From Onchocerca volvulus (lineage: Eukaryota > Nematoda > Chromadorea > Rhabditida > Onchocercidae): 64,000 nucleotides of DNA. The stretch lies in contig HG738137.1 in NCBI GenBank assembly GCA_000499405.2, positions 5,828,001 through 5,892,000 on the forward strand, in the 5' to 3' direction. A program made the position numbers and the translations under genes. Positions 1-11,246 of this stretch are shown piece by piece. The notes beneath the pieces were generated by a model. The model was not told the origin of the DNA. It saw nothing but the letters and a program-made list of their open reading frames with translations, and did no database searches. Each line of letters starts with the position of its first letter. Position 1 is the stretch's first letter.

Positions 1-100
1 GATAACCATTTAGTAATTTATTTAGTCACTTTTCTATATTGCATTGTCCAAATGTCTGTGATAATGATCATGACAATATTATACAAAAATAAAGACATAC

Positions 101-865
101 CAGTAAACTGATAGGGGGATTGCTATCGGATCTAAATAGCCAGCTAGAGAATTTAGCCACTGTAAGTGTTGTTAAGAAATCGAATAGTCTGAAAGTTTTG
201 CAAAGCATATTTTGTTTCAATATAAATAGCGACTTTATTCTACTTGAATTTCCGGGATATTCCTTATAATTCGATTATAGAAATTATAGACTTTCGGAAA
301 TCTTCCAAACGAAATTTCACTTTCATAATCTCGAGACTTTATGGAAGAATAAATTAAAACTTCACTTTGTAAATCTCTGGTAAAAAATATACCTGAGTAA
401 ATATAAGCTACCCGAGTGTATTTGTGAATTTATCTGATTCGAAAGTAGAATAATAATAATTTGTGTAGTAATAGGGAGTATGAACGGGATGATCGGTAAC
501 GGTTTGCTCAGTCGTTGCATTCCAGCGACTGAGCATAATAACAAAAAACAGAATGTCAGGAAATAATGCCAAAAATGCAACACAACGGTATGCCAATCCA
601 ATACAAAATATAAAGCATTATGAGCTGCAGAAAGGTAAAATGCTGAACTTACGTTAAGTAAATAATATAATAGCACGTCATATGCTGCCATTCGGTTGGC
701 CTGAAATTCCATTCTGCTTAAGCCATTGTACAGCAATTTCAACTCGCAAACTATAATTTTGATCGTCGAACAGTATGGGTCATAAGTAGTAGTGGAATAA
801 TGAAATTGAAATAATGGGATGAAAGCGACAGCTTTAAGAAGGGACAGCATTTCGAAGGAAAGCAA
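101..865 (-). CDS. Candidate membrane-protein gene, partial exons
   Basis: I do not recognise this gene. On the minus strand a 167-codon frame is open from 865 to 362, which is long for DNA this AT-rich. It encodes hydrophobic, Phe/Leu/His-rich stretches (for example ALYFVLDWHTVVLHFWHYF) that could span a membrane. A donor-like CAG|GTATAT lies at 393/392, so the exon may end there and not at the frame's stop. A second exon-like segment lies at 159-101, between a CTTACAG acceptor and an ACTG|GTATGT donor, and reads NSLAGYLDPIAIPLSVY in one frame. The two pieces do not join in a compatible phase, so an exon between them is missing or one boundary is wrong. The gene would run off the left edge of the window. 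The 167-codon exon is the better supported part. Confidence 0.3.
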
Positions 866-2039
866 TAAAATTATTTGTAACGCACAATTAAGACATGATC
901 TTTCTCTACTAGTAGTGTATTTTCTGTATAATGAGGATGAGAATCATTAATTCATTGTTATCTTCTGCTATTTAATGGACATTTGACATATCTTTTTTGA
1001 AAAAAAATTTAGCAGAGCTACTAATTTTTTCCAGCATTTTGCAAAAAGTTGAGAAGATATCATATTACATTCGTGTTTGTCAGTGGAAAGTATTTGATGA
1101 GACTAAATCACAGAAATAACAAAGTAAGTCTTGTCACTGTATTATCAGTAGTGATAATTGATAATTATTGGTGACGGTCTTTTACTTCTCAGTTTTTTTT
1201 TTTTCATGAAAACTAAGCTAAAATATAGCAACAAATACAAAATTAAGATATGAAATAGGACAATGTTGCATGTAATAGAAGTCAGCAAATCGGATTTTTC
1301 AGATTTTTTCGTGCTGTCGGTTCATATAAAATATTTCAAGTATTCATATATCTCTTTACTATATGAAAGAAAAAAGTTCGCAAAAGTGAGAAAACTGATA
1401 TTCAAGGGAGAAGAGATATGTTGCAATCGGTCAGCTGATACTATTTATCTTTGTGAGGACGTTTTTAGATATATCTTTACCGCAAATTTTGTCTTATATC
1501 TCTGAAATTTAAATTGCTAAACATTTTGAAGATTCGTGGAGAGAAAAAAACTTGAAATCACTTTTATTCTATCCGTTTAATTACTGGTATCATTAATAGA
1601 AAAGAATGATGTTTATTGTGATGAAAAGAATAGTGCTGGCGAAAGACAAAATCGCGCATTCTGTCGAGAAAGAATATTATATCTGTCCTTATTATCTGCG
1701 CAACATTGTTGCATTGCAAAATTGAACTGTTTAGTAGGTCAGATACTGGTGTTTATATCACGCATCTTTTCTTGAAGAAAAAGAGGAATAGGAAAGAATT
1801 TTCCTTACCTTTAAATGCCATTAAAATTCTGATTCGGTAAAATTATTATCAAAGATCTGCCATTGTGATATACATTTTGGATTTGGTTTGATCTTGGACG
1901 AACTGCCATTTTTTTGAATCAGAAATTTTAATCTTTGAAATTTTCAGTAAAAATATAGGATTACTTTGTTTTAAGAAATCAAGCGTTTGAAATTTGTCTT
2001 ATGTTAACTTTTATTCACAAAATATTTTGACATTTTTAG
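866..2039. other. Intergenic/intronic AT-rich stretch
   Basis: No supported gene here. A weak plus-strand frame at 1263-1505 (80 codons) has no splice context and no recognisable motif. The missing 5' exon of APC11 should lie in this stretch, because the first recognised APC11 exon starts at 2040 without a methionine, but I could not identify it. Confidence 0.4.
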
Positions 2040-3568
2040 AGCGCACGTCATAATGATTTAAAAACTGAAGAAGGCGAATCGTTATTGTATGCTAAGGATA
2101 AGCCTTCGATTTATAAATTACCGACTCAGACACGTCTCAAACTTTCTATTCATAAATGGAATGTTAGTATATTTTTTTTCGGATTTTCATACATTTTCTC
2201 ATAAAAATACGAGATTACATAAAGCTTTTATATTTTTTACAAAATCTTTTTTAAAGGTGGCAGCAAAATGGCGATGGAGTATCGGCGAAGGTCCATGTGG
2301 AATTTGTCACGAACCGTTTGACTCTTGCTGCTCCTCATGTCAGATTCCTGGTGACGAATGTCCTATTGTTAGTTTTTTTTTTTTGTTATCATACTTAAGC
2401 AGCAGTTTGAAAATCATTTTCATCATCATTTCAGGCTACTGCTTTATTTTTGTTAGTTTCTGAGTTGGTTTTTAATGTGCATAATTTGCTTTTTAATAAA
2501 GTAATAATTTACCATTATTTACCATATAGATTGATTTTAAAATGTAGCATTTATCTTCATATTATAAATTTTTTCTTCATTTGATTTAAAAACATTAAAG
2601 TGTACTGATATATCAGTTTATTGATTCATAATTGTAGATATCTTGTAGCATATCGGCGATGGTCATTTAAAAATCATTATTGCGGTTCTAATTATGCTTC
2701 TGTTTGTAGTATAAATTAGTCGAAATAATGATTTTGAGAAATAAGCGATTGAACTTTAGTTTTTCTTATACCACATTTAGGTGTATGTGATGATATCACG
2801 TATGTCTAGTTTTATGCGATGCTGATATTTGTTATGGCTTCAATTGCAGGCCATTGGTATATGTCGTCATGCCTTCCATATGCATTGCATCGTGAAGTGG
2901 ACAAAGTCGCAAAAAGTGACTTATCCACTGTGTCCCTTATGCAGACAGAAATGGGAGTTTGCAACGATGGAACATGTTAGTGATTGCCCAAAAAATTGAA
3001 ATTTTGACCAGTATTTTCATGCAACATAAATGTAAAAATGTAAATTGTATTCTACTTTTCAATTTCAATCTATTTTTTGAGGCACGCATTGCTCATTCGT
3101 TGTACATATTATCTCTCCTTAGCTTCTCCATTAACATCGCACCTCTTCTCTTTTTTCAAGTTTCGTTTCCACTTTTTTTACTAATCTTATTATTAATTTA
3201 TCCTTTTCATTTAAATTCCTCTGTGAAATACTGGTTTTCTTTTCTTAACTAAGTATTCGCCACTGGAAAATAGATGTCTTTTTCTATATGATATATGCTT
3301 TAAACCAATGAGCAAATAGATTTTTAGCTGTTGGGGAACCAAATGAATTCAACTTGCTGGAACTTGAGAATATTTAGAAAATCTTTGGACTGTTTCAGTT
3401 TCATTATTAGTCCAATTTTTTAAAGGGTGTTTATGGAATCATTTTTCATGGATTTTGCTTTTTCCTATACTTTCGATATTTTTTATGAACACTCTGCATG
3501 CATCATTTTTTCTGTGTTTTTTTATGTTGCTTTTGTAGGAGAGCTCGTTTAAACAGGAAATTTTTTGA
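2040..3568 (+). CDS. apc-11: Anaphase-promoting complex subunit 11 (RING-H2)
   Basis: RING-H2 subunit of the anaphase-promoting complex/cyclosome. It recruits the ubiquitin-charged E2 so that the complex can ubiquitinate securin and cyclins in the nucleus. Exons: 2040-2162 (donor GTTAGT), 2257-2367 and 2850-2974, then probably a short last exon 3539-3568 ending in TGA. If the donor at 2975 is not used, the frame stops at 2997-2999 instead. The diagnostic KWN..A.W block is followed by CGICHEPFDSCCSSC, then PGDECP, CRHAFHMHCIVKW and CPLCRQKWEF, so every zinc ligand of the family RING is present. An aataaag polyadenylation signal lies at about 3621. Oddity: the family normally starts about 8 residues before WN, but here exon 2040-2162 supplies about 33 further in-frame residues without a Met, so an upstream exon is implied. 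Identity is certain; both termini are uncertain. Confidence 0.88.
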
Positions 3569-5162
3569 GAAAGAAATTATAGTGTTGTAATTAGAATGCA
3601 AATAAGTGCAAGTAACCAATAGTAATAAAGTTTTTAGTATATTTCTCGTTTCATTTTTTTCTTTGTTCTTTGATTTGGAACGTACTTTTTCTTTGTAAAG
3701 TATATTGCTTTAATTTTATTCTATATTATCAAGTGACATTATTCTTGTGCTGTCATCTGAGCTATTAAATTTGTGGTACAATACGCTAAAATGATGTAAA
3801 TGGAATGAAGAAAAAAAGGGCTTTTAATTCAGTAATTCATTCTTTTCATTTCTCATCATTATTAACTATGTTTATGTCTACTTGTTTTTACTAAGACTGC
3901 CGTTAACTAATCTATCTACCTTTTATCTGTCTACTTATTGGATGAGACAGAATCGTGCAGGCAGATTTGTGTTATATTTTTTGTCTTAGTAGTTTTGATT
4001 TTATTTAACCATGGATTTACTGTAAAAATATTTTATTTCCTTATTTTCTCTGACTCCGTGTTCTCACACATTCTACTACTTTGTCTTTTTTCAAGTAACT
4101 TTTTAAATTGTTGATACCTATGTATTTTATATATTCTAAACAGCGGAATCATCTATACTTTCAAAGCGGAAGCTAAAATATTTTTCTGTTTAAATTTTCG
4201 TTTAGTATAGGCATTTTTATATTGATTTGTTTTGCTGATTTACCATTTCCCGTGTTCAGAATTGTTCTGTGAATAAATAAAGTACATTTTAGTTCTTTAA
4301 GATGACAAAATTGAGACCCACGGGATATTGGAATTGGCATGTGATGTTTTAATTCGCAGCTACTAGTTATTCGATAATGCGCACGTTTTCTTTTTCATAT
4401 TATGAAGAGATTGTTATAAATACAAAAAAAGTTCAGACATAATGTGGGTATGCCAACGATTCAGTTTATGCTTGACTCCGCTGTTGGATATAATCAAAAT
4501 TTTGATACAGTTCAAAATCAGATGAAAAATGCAATGCTAACTATTGGGTTTGCACTTTAGCAAAAAAAAGTTTTTTACTTAACTAAGAATACTAAATCTA
4601 ATGCACTTGTACGAGAGTTATCTGCAGTGGAAGAAAATGCAAAACCGGAATCATACAATTAATTCTTCAAGAGACGTGTTTGGAACATACATTATGCATG
4701 CATATAAATAATCTTTATATATATACACATATGTTAGTTTGGTTTTGTTTATGGGTATAGTATGTTTTATTCTGTTTTTATTTTGCATTCATAAGATGTT
4801 CTTACACGATATATATATGAATTCGTCAAATGGAGAGTTGCGAAACTCCCTTAAGCTTCAAAATTAAATTGATCCGTAGAAGTGTCGTTTTTCAGCTTTC
4901 CTTTGTCTTAAGTTTAGCTATAATTTAAGCATGTTTAATTAAGACTTAATGAAAACTCTAAAGTATCATCGAAAAATGCCTCTTGGAAAATAACTTTTAG
5001 TTGTTTTATGCCCGGAATACAACACAAGAAAGTAAATAAAGTGGTTTTATAGAGGTGATATCTTTGTTTCTCCATATATAAACAATATTTTGGTCTTATA
5101 AACAAAATGAATGGGCATAACATAATAATGATAATCTCTTGCAGATGAATTCTATAATGAAA
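3569..5162. other. Convergent intergenic region APC11/ABT1
   Basis: AT-rich spacer between the 3' ends of two convergent genes. It contains several aataaa-type signals (near 3621 and 4273-4279) but no coding frame I can support. Confidence 0.5.
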
Positions 5163-7095
5163 TCATCCAGTGAATATCATATCTAATAGCTGATCGTCAG
5201 TCTGCTTATGTTTCTTATTTTTCTTCATCGTTGAACGTTGTTGCACTTGTCGCTGGAATTCATCCCATACTCCGCCTTTTTTCAAAACCTAAAATGAAAA
5301 CACACTATACAGGGACGCGTAGAATAGGGAAGGAAATAATTATTAGTTATTAATTAATCAATAATACATGTGATCTAAGGGGAAATTTCTGAAAAGTTCG
5401 ATCACCTTCTCCTCCAATTTTCTCAATTGCTCTCCTTTCTCCACTTGATCTGAAAAAAATGAAGCCTGTCGCTTTGCTTGAGCTATTTCAACACGCATTC
5501 GTTGTTGTTCGATTCGGTGCTCGAAATTTAATTGTTCCACCAAATGTACCCACTTAAATCTGAAAACAGAATTTGATTGCTGCTAGATTTTTCGGTTCTA
5601 TATATTCGGCAGTGTCTACATAAACCATAAAACTGCAACAGAAAGCTTGTATACGCAATAGCAATTACTTTGTTCATTTCAGAACAAAAAATCTGTAAAA
5701 ATGTTGCGTATTGGGAATTGGACTCTTCATACGGGAAGAAAATAAATTTTAAGCAAAGTCCAATTTGAAAATCTAACTAGAACTATTAGTTAAGGATTAA
5801 ATGAATAAAAAAATTAGGCTCAAACCCGCTCAAATATTTCATTGTCCAAAGAGATTCTCGCGCAGTATTTCGTCGTTTTCCGCCAACAGCCGTATTATTT
5901 AATGACGCAGCTACTCGTTTTGCCAGACTTTTCTTCTTAAACTCAACCCATCCTTCCACAAATCTTTTTCTTCGTTTACCTTTTGCGTCACGCCGTTTCT
6001 CAGCCTATCAGATATAAGATAAAAAATATGAAAATTGGAACTTTGTGAAATTAAGATGTAAGTATTATAATATGATGTAAGTAAAACAAAAACAAATTAT
6101 AAATTTGTCAAATAGAATTCTACAAAGTAATTTTGTTCGTCATTAGTATAATATGATTTGTAGATTTTGTAATGTACATCAAAAATTTACTGTTATCGTT
6201 AATGCTTTTTCAAAACTAATAAAAAATTTACTTGCAAATATATCCTTCCAATTTCGCCGAATTTACTCATTTCATCACGCATTCTAGAGACAGTAAAGTT
6301 TGGTGGTAATGTCTGGAAATAAATAATACCACTTTTTCGTTCCTTTACTTCAGGCATTTCATCCTTCGACAGTATTCTGTGCTTTGGTAGCTTCATCTTC
6401 TTTTTCTGAAACATACTTTTATGAATTAATCGTACAGTGCTTCCGTAAACGGAAACATTATTTACATATGTATAAAACATTAAAATATATTCCTTTAAGA
6501 TAGCTTATTCTCTTAATCAAATCCGGATTTTTATAGTGTAATGCAGTAAAGCACTTTCAAATTAATCAATTCTTTTCCAGAATTACTCGATTGGTTGGGA
6601 CTTTATAACTCAGAAGAGAGAGAAAACAGAAAAAATTAGCTTATAAGAAAGAAGAAACAGAAAAGATCAAATCGAACACTGATCTTTTGGAAGAACTTGC
6701 GACGCTGATTCCCAACATCAGACTGACAGTGTAATTGGAATCTCTTTGCCCTCTATATTATTCAAGGAAAAAAATAAACACTTAGTTGCTCTCTCTTTAC
6801 TCCAGAAAAAATAATACCGACTGGTCATAATTTATCTCAGCATATTAATTATTTAGCAAAATCATCATTTAGAGACAAATAATAATTACTCGAATATTAC
6901 TCCTCCGTCCAAAAAAAAGAAAGAAAGAATTTATAGAAAAAACAGAAAATCGGAAACAACCAAACTTTGTTCTTGAACATCAAATAAAGATACCTTGCCC
7001 ACAATATTGTTCACTTCAACTTGTGCAGTTTCTCTAAACGTTCCAATAGATTGCTCGTTATTAGAAGCATTATCACTCATGAATGCTTCTTCCAT
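5163..7095 (-). CDS. ABT1: ABT1/Esf2-family RRM protein, 18S rRNA processing
   Basis: Nucleolar protein of the ABT1/Esf2 family, which binds the small-subunit processome for early pre-18S rRNA cleavage (yeast Esf2); the mammalian protein was also described as a basal-transcription activator. Minus-strand exons: 7135-6994 (ATG at 7095), 6405-6232, 6004-5826, 5559-5406 and 5288-5163. Phases close, giving 244 residues (human about 272). The RRM spans exons 2-3: [20 protein letters not shown], then [10 protein letters not shown], the basic [16 protein letters not shown] and [14 protein letters not shown]. The family signature [16 protein letters not shown] is rebuilt across the exon 3/4 junction and is followed by the helical [14 protein letters not shown]. 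The acidic N-terminus is short. ATG 7095 was chosen because no upstream Met is in frame and a CTTATAG acceptor at 7136, 41 bases upstream, could take a spliced leader. Exon 1 is open above the Met (KRKPEKKKK), so an extra 5' exon is possible. Confidence 0.92.
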
Positions 7096-7135
7096 ATTTC
7101 TAGTAACTTTTTTCTTCTTTTCCGGTTTGCGCTTT

Positions 7136-8539
7136 CTATAAGAAAATAAAAATTATTACTTTACAATCGCATTTTGATAATAATTTTTAAATTAAAAAAA
7201 AATCCTCAAGAACTTGAAAGTGTAGTAGAAATTTCATTTAATCAAAGTTTATTTTCAATCCAAATCTCCCCATAACAATAGAACAGAAAAATTGAAGGAC
7301 GATAACTGGAAATGGAAAAACAGAAAATCCGGTAAGCTAAAAGTGCCTTAAAATGGAACTGCCTTCAGCGAACACTCCAGTGCCATCTATCAAAGAACCA
7401 TCGTCTTTCACCGTCTTCTAAATTACCGCTACAATTACCTCTACTTTTCCAGCGGCGCATTCGAATAAATGCTATTCAGACCATGACATTTTAGAGCTCT
7501 TTGTGAAAATATGTTGTATCACAGCTTCATTGTAGATGAATATAACTTGATCTTTTTTGTAAGAGACTTTTAAAATTCCAAAGTTTTAAATGCTTGGTTT
7601 GAATAAAAACAAAGAGTTTTATGATACAAAAATTCTCAAATCTCTATTTTTGCAGCACAACGATTCATTTTCTAGAAATGTTTACTATTTCCTTAATAAT
7701 TCCGCCTGAGGAAATTAGGCCATGATTGATGGTTGACTGCAACGTCAATTAGATGTAGAAGAAGAGAAAATGACAATGGTAAAATCACTACTATTATTAT
7801 CCTTCTTTTCCTTTCACCATCAATGGAGAGTGCTGGAGAAGAAACAAACATTTTGACGAAATTCTTCTTTCCACTCAATTTATCTCAATAACGGACACAA
7901 CAAGACACACACACACACACACACACATCCCCGAATATTCACATACCTGTAGTTCTCTTGGATTATTCAGTAGGCTTCCTTGACTGTTTTACCTTGTCTG
8001 TGTTCCATTTCATAATGAGATTCTCCCATTCTTGCAGAATGTTTCAGTTGTTTAATTAGCTTCCAACAAGCATCTTTATTCAAACATTGATTTTTAGATA
8101 ATTTGAAGAAGAAAGGAATATTGATTCTTTTTTTTTTCTTATTTTAAATCAATCGTGATGAAAAGATTTTGATTACGTCTCATTCGAACTTTTAAATTCC
8201 ATGAAAAGACCCATCCGAATATGCCTTTTCGATTCCATTTTCCATCTCGGACATCGACCTTCTTTTTTGCATTCCCTTTTCCTTAAATTAATTTAGCTTA
8301 GATATCTAATTAGAAAATAAAACGAAAATATTGGTTTGGATTTGGAAAATTCATAGATGGAAGTGATTTTATGAAATAATTTCTACGGAATTGTATAATA
8401 TGAATGAAAGTGTCGCAGAATGTTTAAGACTGCTTTATTTTATGATTGGCTAATTTACCGCAGATTCCATTCGAATGGATTTTCTGGATGGAATTTTGAG
8501 AAATTTTGAAACTGTGGAACTTTCAGCAGAATTTCTACA
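7136..8539. other. Divergent intergenic region
   Basis: Presumed shared promoter region between ABT1 (minus) and the four-span membrane protein (plus). It holds a CA microsatellite and a 61-codon minus-strand frame (7693-7878) with no supporting features. Confidence 0.4.
7905..7927. repeat. (CA)n microsatellite
   Basis: Uninterrupted run of about 11 CA dinucleotides. Confidence 0.95.
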
Positions 8540-10258
8540 ATGACTAATGCTTTTCAATCCCGAGAAGTAGCTGTGGATAATGAAAAAAAACCATTTGTCT
8601 ATGATAAAGATGACGAATTCTATTTGGCACCAGCAGTTTGTCATTTGATGCATTATCGAAATGCTGCTGTATTGTGTGGAATTCTTGAGATTATTTTACT
8701 CATTTTAGCTGTATTCGCATTCCTCAGTAAGTTATCGTTGCTTGTGAAGGTCCTTGTGATTGGTTTTGTTTCTGAGAAGAATAGGAAATGTTTCTTTTTT
8801 CAAGCATTACAGATAAATTACCTTAAATAATCTTCTTGTTCATAGGTCAAAAGCTGTTGAAATTTCCATGTCAATAATGAACTAAAACCTAATTCTTGCA
8901 CTTCCTATTCCCAAAGTTACAGATTTGGAACTTGAAAATACGAATATTCATACATGGTTGTTAGTGATATTAATCATATTTCTTATTTTTGCCACAGTTA
9001 CTACACTTCTCATGGTTATTCGGTTGTTTTTTTTTCTTGATTCATTTGCTTATTTAATTATTTACCTAATTAATTTCACCATAAAATACTTTCTCATCAA
9101 GTAAGCAAATCCAGTTATCGTTCTTACTAAACTCTCATTTTCTGCAATGTCAAAGGTATATTACGTATCCTTAAATAATCTTGTAAATTATCAACCCATA
9201 TAGCTATTTTCTTACTTTAATCGATCAATATTTTTTTTCTCATGAGTTTCGCAAGAATAGTAAAATCGGTAAATGAGACAATTCTTGAAGATCCAAATAA
9301 GTCACTAGTTAAGTTCATTTACAATCTGATCATTAAACAAATTAAACCAAGAAGTTGTTAATAGCATTGCAAACCTATTTAAAATGATTGATGCATAGCC
9401 AAATCCGACATTCATTAGGAAAACATTCCCTACTGAAATGAATGGACAGTATTGACGGTTGGTGGATTCAGATTCTACCCTAAAATTTCAGATCTATGGT
9501 ATTGTGACAGAAAATCCGAAGTATATATGGCCATTGATGGCATTTATGCACATCGAAATCACAATCCTGATTATTGCAGCCATCTTATCGATAACAAGCA
9601 TGTCCATGGGATTACAGACTACTCATAGGCTGTTCGGTTTTTATGTTAGGTAAGCTGATAAGTTGACCAAAAAGAATTCAAACATAACCATAAAAATAGG
9701 CTTAGCGTGATCTTCATAACCCGAAAAGTTTATGTGCTTTCTTCTGGGAAAATGACAATGATGTAAAACATTTCAGCTTGTCACACTAAGCAGGAACAAA
9801 TCATTAGATGCTTCTATTTCTGAAACAATGCCAATACAAACTTTAAGACTGCAAAAATTTTTTTTTTTTTTGTTATAAATATATTTTTCGAATAAAGTAT
9901 AATTCAGAAGAATAAAAATTCGACAAGAAATGTTCCTCTTTCCATAGAAAAATGTTCTGAGGAGATCCTTTCGAAACCGGTTTCGATTATTGAAATTGTT
10001 CCCTTTTGCCGATCAGACAACAACATTTTGATTCCGTTCATCTCAATCGTTCTTCTTTTCAGCATACAGAAACTGGAGAATCATTTTGGTCCTATCTGGC
10101 CATTCAATTTAGCCGTAATGTCGTTTTTTGGAGCAACAATCATCATTTGGTCTTATATTATTGTTAGGGGAGCTTACGATTACCTCTTGGATAAAGAATA
10201 TTTCACGAAGAAACCAAACATAGAAATGGTAAAAACGATTGTTGTTAATAAAACATAA
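8540..10258 (+). CDS. Four-span (tetraspan-like) membrane protein
   Basis: Predicted 210-residue multipass membrane protein, function unknown. Exons: 8540-8726 (donor GTAAGT), 8923-9014, 9492-9649 (AG|GTAAGC) and 10063-10258 (stop TAA). All phases close (633 nt). Four hydrophobic helices are visible: LCGILEIILLILAVFAFL (about residues 45-62), the exon-2 run WLLVILIIFLIFATVTTLLM, IEITILIIAAILSITSMSMG in exon 3, and FNLAVMSFFGATIIIWSYII in exon 4. Both ends are short and polar; the N-terminus has the acidic DKDDEFYLAP before CHLMHYRNAA. The layout, with a short N-terminus, a Cys/His-containing lead-in to helix 1 and a loop between helices 2 and 3, resembles nematode-expanded LAPTM/DUF-type tetraspan proteins, but I see no diagnostic motif. 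Polyadenylation-like aataaaa lies about 80 bp after the stop. The exon 2 donor (ATG|GTTATT) is the weakest junction. Confidence 0.8.
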
Positions 10259-11246
10259 GAAATTTCGGATAAACTTTGAAAGAGTTTCGTCCTTGCAAGT
10301 AATTGAAATCTAAAACTTCTGTCATTCCCTAAAACTAAAATATAAATAAAATTATAATAATGAAGATTTTTAAATTGAAACTGCAGTTGTCTTTTTTTTA
10401 TTTCCTATATGACACAAAAATACAATAAATAAAATAATTGAAATTATTTAAATATCAACAAATACAGAAAAAATTACCATTGAATACAAAATTTAAACAT
10501 GACAGAACAAACAAAGGATTTAATGCAGTGATAAAAGAGCTTTTGAAGTGTAGTCTTGGCAAATTTAATTTATTTTTCAATTCCGAATACAAAAGAATTT
10601 AGATGAAAGAGCAAAAATTTCCAAATGATTCGAGAAATTTTTTCTTTTATCTGAGACGAATGGGATTTAAATGTTTAAACACTGAATTTCTTGACCAGAC
10701 TTCTCAAAATAGTGAGTCATGTAAAGTATCTGAGCTATAAGATTATGTTATAATGCAAGTCTTATACAGATCAAAGCTCACATCAAATGTTTGTAGAGTG
10801 GCAATTAAGTCGTCTGCAAAATACTACAGTTTTAAACATAACTGATCGTAAATAAAACTACATTATAAACTATCAATAAAAAAAATGTTAATTTCACTGC
10901 AATTTATATATAAAGAAAATATAGTTTATTTGAAAAGTCTAAAATAACAAGTAACATATAATGATAATAAATTACACATTAAATCACCGAAAAACAAGAA
11001 GGACACCAATTTATATCTCATGAAAACTTCATGTTTCATACCAATATATTAAATAATTCATATATTTTATACTTTTCGAATTCGAATTTAGAAATTAAAT
11101 GAATATCAGAAAACAGTGTCTCCTGAAAATAAGTAATATAATAAGTAATACTGAAGGATAACATTACTGACTGATTTTTGAACACTTTTTAGAAGAGGTA
11201 GCTAAAAAAGTGGTTTCTGATTAAATATATAAACAAATAGCACAGA
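10259..11246. other. Intergenic, convergent
   Basis: AT-rich spacer between the four-span protein gene and the coiled-coil gene, which converge. I see no feature beyond probable 3' processing signals. Confidence 0.5.

Noticed and set aside
624..651. 28-bp intron (GTAAGT to CTGCAG) in the left minus-strand frame
   Set aside because: Too short for a nematode intron, and the frame stays open straight through it.
2089..2463. 124-codon plus-strand frame containing the APC11 RING
   Set aside because: It reads through both flanking introns in part; family alignment requires the frame ending KLSIHKWN spliced at 2162/2257, not this ATG.
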